Source of the DNA: an uncultured Clostridia bacterium
GTDB lineage: Bacteria; Bacillota; Clostridia; Christensenellales; Aristaeellaceae
Length of the DNA stretch: 47,482 nucleotides
Reading direction: 5' to 3'
Assembly (NCBI GenBank): GCA_946413245.1
Contig: CAMKJS010000017.1
Coordinates: 1 to 47,482, forward strand
Below are positions 27,131 through 33,762 of the stretch, piece after piece. Below the pieces are notes generated by a model that had not been told where the DNA came from, ran no database searches, and saw only the letters and a list, made by a program, of their open reading frames with translations. The translations under genes were made by a program, and so were the position numbers. Each line of letters begins with the position of its first letter. The stretch's first letter is position 1.

Positions 27131-28027
27131 ATGAATGAGAAATTTTTCAACAAGGGTGAAGTGGTTTTTCGCGAGGGAGAAATCGGAAAGAGCTTCTTCC
27201 AGATCACAAAGGGAACAGCGGGCGTTTATGTCCGCTACGGGGAAGCGGATCAGCGAAAGCTGACGGATATGAAGGAAGGGCAGTTCTTCGGCGAGATGGC
27301 TGTGGCGGACGCCTGGTCCCGCAGCACGACGATCATCGCGGAGGAACCTCTTTATGTGCTCGAAATTGACGGGAGCATGCTGGACACGTATTTCCGGGAG
27401 CAGCCGGACAAGATTCTGGCCCTGATGAAACAGCTGGGCCGCAGAATCCGGGAGCTGACCGCGGAATATGACGAGGTCTGCGCGTTTATCCGGGAAAAGC
27501 AGGAAGCCGGCGCGGAGAAGAAAGAGGGATTCCTGGCCAGGCTGAAAAAGTATCGGGAAATGAGCAGCATGGCCCGGAAGAATTCAGCCCCCACCCAGGA
27601 AGAAAAGTTCGGCGTTCCGGCATTTGACGAAGCGGACAAAACCTCTCCCCGGGTGCTGTCGTTTAAGAAAGGGCAGATTATCTTCCGGGAAGGGGATACC
27701 GGCAGCTGCTATATGTATGCGGTTCACGGCGGCAGCGTCGGCATCTATGTGAATTACGGGACGCCGAACGAAAAGCAGCTGACCACCCTGTATGCGGATT
27801 CCTTTTTCGGAGAGATGGGCCTGATCGAGAACGAACCGCGCAGCGCGACGGCTGTGATCGAAGAGAACGGCACGCTGCTGGAGTGCATCCGGGCGGAGGA
27901 GCTGGAAGCCCTGTTTGCGGAGAATCCGACCAAGATCTACATGATCCTGAGCCATCTGTCCCGGCGGCTTCGGATCCTCACGCGGGATTATACCGAGGCA
28001 TGCGCGATTGCCGCCGGAGACGAATGA
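27131..28027 (+). CDS. Tandem cyclic-nucleotide-binding-domain protein
   Basis: This 298-residue protein consists of two CNB (CAP_ED) domains, about residues 1-120 and 175-290, joined by a charged linker. The second has the full phosphate-binding cassette FFGEMGLIENEPRSAT near 226-241; the first has FFGEMAVADAWSRSTT, lacking the Pro-Arg-Ser-Ala-Thr pattern, so it may not bind nucleotide. There is no DNA-binding helix-turn-helix, kinase or channel domain and no signal peptide, so it is probably a cytoplasmic sensor acting through a partner. It lies 79 bases after the sirtuin. The effector is unknown. Confidence 0.85.
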   Translation: MNEKFFNKGEVVFREGEIGKSFFQITKGTAGVYVRYGEADQRKLTDMKEGQFFGEMAVADAWSRSTTIIAEEPLYVLEIDGSMLDTYFREQPDKILALMKQLGRRIRELTAEYDEVCAFIREKQEAGAEKKEGFLARLKKYREMSSMARKNSAPTQEEKFGVPAFDEADKTSPRVLSFKKGQIIFREGDTGSCYMYAVHGGSVGIYVNYGTPNEKQLTTLYADSFFGEMGLIENEPRSATAVIEENGTLLECIRAEELEALFAENPTKIYMILSHLSRRLRILTRDYTEACAIAAGDE

Positions 28028-28047
28028 TCCGGACGGCGAAGCGGTAA

Positions 28048-29400
28048 TCAGGGATTTGTTCCTGTCTGAACGATGAAATCAGCGATTGTCTGAATCACCT
28101 GCGCGTCGACTTTTTCCGCGCGGGAATACACGGAGGATCCTTCGGTTTTCTGCCCCGGGGTGAAGCAGTGGGTCAGCCCCGGGCAGGAAAGAAGGGTCCA
28201 GTTTTCTTTTTCCCCGAGCGCGTTCTTCCAGATGGAGAAGTCCTCCATGGTCACCTGATAATCCTCTTCTCCCTGGAGCAGAAGAACCGGTTCCGTAATT
28301 TCCTCCGCGGCCTGCAGGATGTCATACGCGGCCAGCCACTTCCAGTACGGTGCGTAAGCGCCGGCGACCGGATCGTCGTCGGTCAGGGCGTCCAAATTAT
28401 TCAGCTTGTCCAGGTCCGCAAAAAGCGCGTCCTTTTCCGCCTGCTGTTCCGCGGTAACCTCCGGCAGCAGGGAATACAGGAAGTCATACTGTTCCCGGAT
28501 CAGCACCTCCAGCGGCCGCGGCGACGCGGCCAGCATGACGAACCCCCGGGCTTTGACCGAAGCCTGCGCGAGTTCCCGGGCGATTGCCGGGACTGCGTTG
28601 CCGCCCAGGCTGTGCCCCAGCACAAAGATCCGGCCGGGGTCGATCTTTTCCTGCTTCGACAGCAGCTGCACCGCGCTGACGGCATCATCGACGGATTCAT
28701 CCATCAGCGTAATCTGACGGTCGCTCATCATTTCCGCTCCGTATACGTAGGTGCGCTTGTCGAAGCGGTAGACCGCGATCCCTTTTTCCGCCAGCCCTTC
28801 CGCCAGATCCCGGAACGGTTTGAGACTGCCGACGGTTTCATCCATATCGCTGGATCCGGAACCGTGAATCAGGACCACCGCCGGGAAAGAACCATCCCCC
28901 TTCGGAACCGTCAGGATCCCGGGGAGCTCCCCGTTCAGCGCCGGAACCGGAAGAGCCAGGCTGACGCTGTCGAAAGCGCCGGATTCCGGCGTTTCTTCAT
29001 TTTTGCCGGTGTATGGGCCGGTGGACAGCCCGGCGATCGTCCCATCCTGGACCACCAGGATGAGATCCACAGACATGGCCGAAAAGACGCAGGGGATATA
29101 GAAGGCCTTCAGCCCCTGAATGGTTCCTTCGTACGCGGAACCGATTTCCGCGATTGTTCCCAGAGCGGCCAGCGACTTCGCGAGCCCGCCGATGCCGCCC
29201 AGCTGCCCGACGGCCGCCTTCATCTGAACGGACAACTGCCAGACGCCTTCCAGTGTCTCCGGATGCTCGCCCAGAAAGACGGCGATCCATTCGTCCGCGT
29301 CCGCGGCGGTATCCATCCGGCGTGCCTCCGGCTCCGCCCCGGCGGTTCCGCAGGCAGCCAGCGTCATGACGACGGCCATCAAAACGGTTAAAAACTTCAT
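28048..29400 (-). CDS. Lipoprotein alpha/beta hydrolase with N-terminal DUF3887-like domain
   Basis: This 450-residue exported protein has a lipoprotein signal peptide with lipobox LAAC (Cys17). An N-terminal domain of about 100 residues resembles the DUF3887 modules that precede secreted hydrolases. The alpha/beta hydrolase domain follows with VVLIHGSGSSDMDE (oxyanion region), nucleophile Ser264 in GHSLGG, an acid at about Asp380 in QGEEDYQV and His411 in GLTHCF. It probably acts as an esterase or peptidase outside the membrane; the substrate is unknown. The start at 29400 was chosen for its AAGGAG site and signal peptide; a longer frame upstream is hydrophilic and lacks both. Confidence 0.85.
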   Translation of the reverse strand: MKFLTVLMAVVMTLAACGTAGAEPEARRMDTAADADEWIAVFLGEHPETLEGVWQLSVQMKAAVGQLGGIGGLAKSLAALGTIAEIGSAYEGTIQGLKAFYIPCVFSAMSVDLILVVQDGTIAGLSTGPYTGKNEETPESGAFDSVSLALPVPALNGELPGILTVPKGDGSFPAVVLIHGSGSSDMDETVGSLKPFRDLAEGLAEKGIAVYRFDKRTYVYGAEMMSDRQITLMDESVDDAVSAVQLLSKQEKIDPGRIFVLGHSLGGNAVPAIARELAQASVKARGFVMLAASPRPLEVLIREQYDFLYSLLPEVTAEQQAEKDALFADLDKLNNLDALTDDDPVAGAYAPYWKWLAAYDILQAAEEITEPVLLLQGEEDYQVTMEDFSIWKNALGEKENWTLLSCPGLTHCFTPGQKTEGSSVYSRAEKVDAQVIQTIADFIVQTGTNP

Positions 29401-29547
29401 TTCAGGAATCTCCTTTCTCACAGTCCTCTCCTTGTCCGCAGGGGGCGCCGCACCGCGGCGCGGCTTTCCGCCTCCTGCCGGAGTCATTCTGCCGCATGAC
29501 GCAGCGTCACAAGCAAGAGGTGACGCAAGGGGATATTTCTGTTTTTG

Positions 29548-29907
29548 TTACTGAAGCTGCCTGGAAATCGCCGCGAAGGATTCCTCGGACAGGTCGTGCT
29601 CGATCTTGCAGGCGTCCTCCCTGGCAACTTCATCAGGAACGCCGAGCTGGATCAGGTATTTGGTCAGCACCTGATGGCGGTCATAGATCTTCCGCGCGAT
29701 CGCATAGCCTTTGTCTGTCAGGGAAATCATATTATCCGAGCCCATGTTGATGTAGCCGTTTTCTCTCAGCTTCTTCATGGCGACGCTGACAGAGGGCTTG
29801 GAAACGTTCAGGCCCGCGGCAATGTCGACGGAGCGGGCGTGGCCCTTCCGTTCCAGCAGCATCAGAATCTGCTCGAGATAATCTTCTGCGGATTCGTAAA
29901 TATTCAT
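29548..29907 (-). CDS. DtxR/MntR-family metal-dependent repressor
   Basis: This 119-residue protein has the winged helix (about residues 1-65, SVDIAAGLNVSKPSVSVAMKKL) and the metal-binding/dimerisation domain, without an SH3 domain. Likely metal ligands by comparison with MntR and DtxR are Asp9 and Glu12 (MntR-like SAEDYLEQI), His78 in DRHQVL, and Cys100, Glu103 and His104 in ACKIEH. Cys at position 100 is DtxR-like, where MntR has Glu, which favours Fe2+ sensing. A promoter with an operator palindrome lies just upstream, so it is probably autoregulated. Related palindromes in the 33.5-33.7 kb divergent promoter region make it the candidate regulator of the iron island. Confidence 0.9.
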   Translation of the reverse strand: MNIYESAEDYLEQILMLLERKGHARSVDIAAGLNVSKPSVSVAMKKLRENGYINMGSDNMISLTDKGYAIARKIYDRHQVLTKYLIQLGVPDEVAREDACKIEHDLSEESFAAISRQLQ

Positions 29908-29980
29908 CGAAAAGCTCCTTTGCTCCCTGCTGAGGGAAGCGGGACGCCTGAACGAATCTGTATCCCGCCTTTGACCGGTA

Positions 29981-30004
29981 TCCGGTTAACGATTTCTAAC
30001 CGGA
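29981..30004 (-). promoter_or_regulatory. Operator palindrome (site A) in the DtxR-type repressor promoter
   Basis: 8-bp arms TCCGGTTA (29981-29988) and TAACCGGA (29997-30004) with an 8-base spacer. The 16-bp core 29985-30000 has the form GTTA-N8-TAAC, shared with three sites at 33551, 33578 and 33716. It begins four bases after the promoter -10, so bound protein would block initiation. Confidence 0.7.
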
Positions 30005-30007
30005 ACC

Positions 30008-30036
30008 AATCTATCAGATTTCCGCCGGTTCGTCAA
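30008..30036 (-). promoter_or_regulatory. Sigma-A-like promoter of the DtxR-type repressor gene
   Basis: On the minus strand TTGACG (30031-30036) and TAGATT (30008-30013) are separated by 17 bases, followed directly by operator A. The -35 lies inside a 7-bp inverted repeat (30025-30031 with 30037-30043) just downstream of the permease stop, which may also slow read-through from the upstream operon. Confidence 0.7.
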
Positions 30037-30059
30037 GAACCGGGTTGTTTTATTCACGG

Positions 30060-32354
30060 TTATTCGGCGGTTTTCAGCGCGGCCACCATATCGATGTGCC
30101 GGTTTTTCCGCGCGACCATCAGGCCGACGATCAGGGAAACGCCGAAGGTGAGCAGGATGCTGACCAGCCAGGTGGCCGGGCCCAGCACCAGCTTCAGCTC
30201 ATATTCGGACGCCAGCGCCGTCAGCAGGTACTGCAGCACGCCGGCGCCGGCAGGAATTCCGATCATGACGCCGAGAACGGTCAGCCACAGATTCTGGCTG
30301 ATCAGCAGCCGTCCGATCTTGGAATCCTTAAACCCGACCACTTTCAGGGTGGCCATTTCCCGATAGCGTTCCGTGTAGCTCATCACGCCCAGGTTATACA
30401 GTACCACGATACCCAGAATGACGGCCGCGATCACCAGCAGCCAGATCATTTTGTTCATCAGATCCATAAACACGTCAAATGAATCCATGATCGACTGCTT
30501 GCTCTGCTGATTCAGGATATGCGGATCCGCCGGGATTTCCGCGGCGTCCGTGAAAACGGACGAGACGGAATAGGCGATCCCCGTCTGATCCGCGAAGGCG
30601 TCCGTCATGAATATTCCTTCCGTCATGGAGTCCAGCACGCCGGCCACGGGAACCGTATAGTGTTCATTGCTGTCGTAAGGGGAGAAGGTCAGTTCGTCCC
30701 CGGCCCTGAGGTGATATTCCCGCGCAATTCTTGAACAGATATAGACGCCGTCGTTCGTCAGCGGAATGATCCGCATATCCGGGTCCGCAAAACGGACTTT
30801 GTCATGGGTGACGGAATAGATTTCCATCGAATAGCCCTTATCGCCGATCTGGACCGCTCCGGAGGCCGCCCAGTCGCCGTTCAGGGAATCCGCAAGCGCT
30901 TTTGCTTCTTCCGCCGTCATGTTTTCCGTGTCCAGATTCACCCTGGTGGTATAGTTGATCGCTTTCTCATAGAAGATATCCAGAAAAGCGTCCATCGTAT
31001 CCTTCATGCCGAGACCGCCCACAAGCAGCACCATGCATCCGACGATGCCGAAGAGTGTCATCAGGCTCCGGGCCTTATGCCGCACGCAGTCCCGCAGATT
31101 CCATTTTGTTCCGAACCCGAGCCGCTTGAACCGTTTCGTCTCCTCGAGCCGCAGATGCTTCATCCGCTTCGGGGAATAGGGCCTCAGCGCGTCCGCTGCC
31201 GTGCCCTGCAGCATTTTCCGTACGGACAGGAATCCGATAAACATCAGGAACGCGTTGATCCCCGCCAGCACATACCAGGAGAAACGGGGCGCGTACAGCG
31301 TCCAGGAGGGCATATCGATATAGGTGGCCATGGCTCCGTCCGGATTCATGATAAACCAGCCCAGGCCGTAGCCGAGGGCGATGCCCAGAACGGTTCCGAG
31401 CAGGCCGATGATCAGCGCGTAGGCGGAATAGTGGATCAGAATCCGCCTGTCCTTGAACCCCAGCGCCTTGAACGTGCCGATCTGCGTTTTCTCGCTGGCG
31501 CAGATCCGGTGCATGGTCGTGACCATGGTCAGAATCGCAATGGCCAGAAACAGCACAGGCAGGATGGACGCCATGGTTTTTCCTTCGTTCACCTCTCCCT
31601 GCGCCTCGGCCCAGGAAACCGCCTCCTCTTTGGAAAGGATCAGGCGGGTGCTGCCCAGAGCCTGGTCAGCCGCCTCCACAAAAGCCGGCTTTGCCAGGGA
31701 AGATTTTACGTTGATCTGATGATACAGGGAGCCGATCAGCATTTTATACAGGGCGGGAATGGCCTGATCCAGCATCACGGGGGAAATATACACAAAGCCG
31801 TAGGTGGAATAATCCGGCATCATCTGGGTGGAATCCGGCAGGCAGATCAGGTATTCGCTGGATTTGACCAGTCCCCTGACAGTTCCCTGAACCGTGATCA
31901 TCTGATACGTCAGGGCCAGGGAATCGCCGACAGCAATTCCGTTGGCGGCGGCGTAGGAATCCGAAAGCCAGAAGCCGTCCGGATCATCCGCGCTGTAAGG
32001 CGCTCCTTCCATGACCAGAATACCGGAAACGTCCATATTCTCGCTGACGGTCAGCGCCAGGGTATCCGTGTTGTCCTTCACCGAAACATTCAGCGACAGG
32101 AAACGGGTCGCGTCCTCCACGCCGGGGATCGCATTCACTGCTTCCAGATCCTCCGGAGTGAACCCTTTGTCGGAATAGATCCGGTAATCCGCGAAACCGG
32201 TCGCGTCATAGATTTCTTTCGTGTTCACTTCCAGGGAGTACCATTCCACGTTGAATCCGAGAAACACACCGACGCCCAGCGCGACCATGATGACCATGGA
32301 AATAAACTGGGCCTTGTACTGCCACAGCGTCCGAAACAGTTTCTTCAATAACAT
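30060..32354 (-). CDS. ABC transporter permease, FtsX/MacB type, two FtsX domains
   Basis: This 764-residue permease has an N-terminal membrane anchor (about 15-38), a large extracytoplasmic domain, a first FtsX triple-helix domain (about 260-385), a second membrane anchor near 430, another extracytoplasmic domain, and a C-terminal FtsX domain (about 640-760; YREMATLKVVGFKDSKI precedes the helices). This ten-helix layout is typical of Gram-positive FtsX-like permeases that work with a LolD-type ATPase, here encoded directly upstream. The substrate is unknown, but operator sites in the operon promoter suggest a role in metal homeostasis. ATG 32352-32354 follows AAGAGG. Confidence 0.9.
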   Translation of the reverse strand: MLLKKLFRTLWQYKAQFISMVIMVALGVGVFLGFNVEWYSLEVNTKEIYDATGFADYRIYSDKGFTPEDLEAVNAIPGVEDATRFLSLNVSVKDNTDTLALTVSENMDVSGILVMEGAPYSADDPDGFWLSDSYAAANGIAVGDSLALTYQMITVQGTVRGLVKSSEYLICLPDSTQMMPDYSTYGFVYISPVMLDQAIPALYKMLIGSLYHQINVKSSLAKPAFVEAADQALGSTRLILSKEEAVSWAEAQGEVNEGKTMASILPVLFLAIAILTMVTTMHRICASEKTQIGTFKALGFKDRRILIHYSAYALIIGLLGTVLGIALGYGLGWFIMNPDGAMATYIDMPSWTLYAPRFSWYVLAGINAFLMFIGFLSVRKMLQGTAADALRPYSPKRMKHLRLEETKRFKRLGFGTKWNLRDCVRHKARSLMTLFGIVGCMVLLVGGLGMKDTMDAFLDIFYEKAINYTTRVNLDTENMTAEEAKALADSLNGDWAASGAVQIGDKGYSMEIYSVTHDKVRFADPDMRIIPLTNDGVYICSRIAREYHLRAGDELTFSPYDSNEHYTVPVAGVLDSMTEGIFMTDAFADQTGIAYSVSSVFTDAAEIPADPHILNQQSKQSIMDSFDVFMDLMNKMIWLLVIAAVILGIVVLYNLGVMSYTERYREMATLKVVGFKDSKIGRLLISQNLWLTVLGVMIGIPAGAGVLQYLLTALASEYELKLVLGPATWLVSILLTFGVSLIVGLMVARKNRHIDMVAALKTAE

Positions 32355-32405
32355 ATCAAGACCTCTTTTTCCGCCGGAACCGAAGGCTTCTGGAGCTCCC
32401 TCCGG

Positions 32406-33107
32406 TTACCAGTCCACCTCTTCCGCCGCCAGGGGATGATCCTGCTCCTCACAGGACCGGATTTTTCCGTTCTTCACCCGGATGACCACGTCCGCCATCT
32501 TCGCGATGTTCTGGTTATGGGTCACGATGATGATCGTTTTTCCCATATCCCGTGCCATGGACAGCAGCAGCTTCAGCACCATGACGCCGGTTTCGGAATC
32601 CAGCGCGCCGGTGGGCTCGTCACACAGCAGAATGTGGGGGTTCTTGGCCAGCGCCCGGGCGATGGATACGCGCTGCTGTTCCCCGCCGGAGAGCTCGGAC
32701 GGAAACTGATGGATATGATCCTCCAGCCCGACGGCCCTGAGCATGTCGTGGCTGGAAAGCGGGTCCGGCGCGATCTCCTTTACCAGCGCCACGTTTTCGA
32801 TCACGGTCAGCGTGGGAATCAGATTATAGCTCTGGAACACGAAACCTACGGAAGCGGCCCGGTATTCCGCCAGCTCGTTCGGCGTGAGCGTGGAGATGTC
32901 TCTTCCGTTCACGACGATCGTGCCTTCGGTGGGGCTGTCCAGCCCGCCGAGCATGTTCAGCAGCGTGCTTTTTCCGGCGCCGCTGGGCCCCAGAACCACG
33001 ATGAACTTTCCTTCCTCCAGGTTGAGGTTCACATGATCCAGCGCCCGCTGCTCATGATCTCCGTTCCGGTATACTCTTGAAACGTTTTTGAATTCCACAA
33101 TGGCCAT
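32406..33107 (-). CDS. ABC transporter ATP-binding protein, LolD/MacB type
   Basis: This 233-residue ATPase has Walker [10 protein letters not shown] near residues 38-46, Q-loop [14 protein letters not shown], signature LSGGEQQRV near 141-149, Walker [10 protein letters not shown] and H-loop VTHNQ. It partners with the 764-residue permease 51 bases downstream. The start at 33107 was chosen because it has an AAGGAG site about 10 bases upstream and gives the conventional N-terminus; an in-frame ATG nine codons earlier overlaps the regulator stop. It starts five bases after the AraC-type regulator gene ends, so the three are one operon. Confidence 0.93.
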   Translation of the reverse strand: MAIVEFKNVSRVYRNGDHEQRALDHVNLNLEEGKFIVVLGPSGAGKSTLLNMLGGLDSPTEGTIVVNGRDISTLTPNELAEYRAASVGFVFQSYNLIPTLTVIENVALVKEIAPDPLSSHDMLRAVGLEDHIHQFPSELSGGEQQRVSIARALAKNPHILLCDEPTGALDSETGVMVLKLLLSMARDMGKTIIIVTHNQNIAKMADVVIRVKNGKIRSCEEQDHPLAAEEVDW

Positions 33108-33112
33108 GACGA

Positions 33113-33517
33113 TTATTCTCCTTCCTTTTTCCAATAGACACGGTGGCGGATTCTGTACTCACTGGGGGTACAGCCCTCCGTTTTTCTGAAGACATGGGAA
33201 AAATGAGCCGAGGAAACGAAGCCGACCATTTCCCCGATTTCCGAAATCTCCTCACCGGTATGGGCCAGCAGCTCCTTCGCCTGCTCGCAGCGGACGTGAT
33301 TGTGGTACGCGAGCGGGGTAAACCCGGTGTTTCTCTTAAACACCCGCAGCAGATAGCTTCCGTTCACAAACAGGGTGTCCGCCATTTTCTGCAGGGAGAA
33401 CTTTTCCCTGGAATGCGCCTCTATATAATCGGAAGCCGCCTGTGTCAGGGTTTCTCCGCCGGCTTTCTTTTTCCCGGTTTCGGGCACCGCTGTTGCCTGA
33501 ATTGGCTCGTTCTTCAT
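33113..33517 (-). CDS. AraC-family transcriptional regulator (DNA-binding domain only)
   Basis: This 134-residue protein is essentially one AraC/XylS DNA-binding domain: a short 25-residue lead, then the two helix-turn-helix motifs ([21 protein letters not shown] and [20 protein letters not shown]) and the C-terminal GCTPSEYR signature. No ligand-binding domain is present, so it may be controlled by its own level rather than by an effector. It heads an operon with a LolD-type ATPase and permease. Its promoter region contains operator sites B and C plus two direct repeats that are candidate binding sites for this protein. The start has a GGGAGGGG site. Confidence 0.88.
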   Translation of the reverse strand: MKNEPIQATAVPETGKKKAGGETLTQAASDYIEAHSREKFSLQKMADTLFVNGSYLLRVFKRNTGFTPLAYHNHVRCEQAKELLAHTGEEISEIGEMVGFVSSAHFSHVFRKTEGCTPSEYRIRHRVYWKKEGE

Positions 33518-33550
33518 ATCGGATCCCCTCCCGCTGACCGCAAAATCATG

Positions 33551-33566
33551 ATTAGAAGATTCTAAC
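33551..33566. promoter_or_regulatory. Operator palindrome site B (AraC operon side)
   Basis: ATTAGAAGATTCTAAC; bases 33552-33565 are a perfect palindrome. It lies 7-22 bases downstream of a minus-strand -10 TATAAT (33573-33578), covering the probable transcription start of the AraC operon. It shares RTTA-N8-TAAC with sites A, C and D. Confidence 0.7.
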
Positions 33567-33572
33567 CAGGAA

Positions 33573-33593
33573 ATTATATTAGCATAATCTAAC
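33573..33593 (-). promoter_or_regulatory. AraC-operon -10 element with overlapping operator site C
   Basis: On the minus strand a perfect -10 TATAAT lies at 33573-33578; no good -35 is visible at 16-18 bases. Operator site C (ATTAGCATAATCTAAC, 33578-33593) overlaps the -10 and fills the spacer. Sites B and C start 27 bases apart. Confidence 0.65.
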
Positions 33594-33625
33594 TGATTAT
33601 TCCATCATTTCACATTAAAAAATCC

Positions 33626-33674
33626 AAAATGTCGATATCAGACAATTGTTTATTTTCAAAAAGTCAATATCAGG
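33626..33674 (+). promoter_or_regulatory. Two 17-bp direct repeats, candidate AraC-type activator sites
   Basis: Two copies of AAAAWGTCRATATCAGR, at 33626-33642 and 33658-33674, differ at three positions and lie 32 bases (about three helical turns) apart on the same face. The second copy ends about 22 bases before the extended -10 of the FTR1 promoter, the usual position for an AraC-family activator. That they bind the neighbouring regulator is inference. Confidence 0.55.
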
Positions 33675-33695
33675 ATACCGCTATTCCAAAATGTG

Positions 33696-33704
33696 TGCTA
33701 AGAT
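33696..33704 (+). promoter_or_regulatory. Extended -10 promoter of the FTR1 iron operon
   Basis: TGC followed by TAAGAT (33699-33704) forms an extended -10. The -35 region has no good match, suggesting activator dependence. The start would fall near 33711, just ahead of operator site D. Confidence 0.5.
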
Positions 33705-33715
33705 TTTTCATGCAA

Positions 33716-33731
33716 GTTAGCAAGTGCTAAC
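33716..33731 (+). promoter_or_regulatory. Operator palindrome site D in front of the FTR1 operon
   Basis: GTTAGCAAGTGCTAAC is a perfect 16-bp palindrome apart from its central AG (arms 33716-33722 and 33725-33731). It lies at about +5 to +20 of the predicted transcript and matches sites A-C, so it is the likely site for metal-dependent repression of the iron operon. Confidence 0.75.
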
Positions 33732-33762
33732 GTTATGCATGTTTAACGGAAGGAGGACGGGC

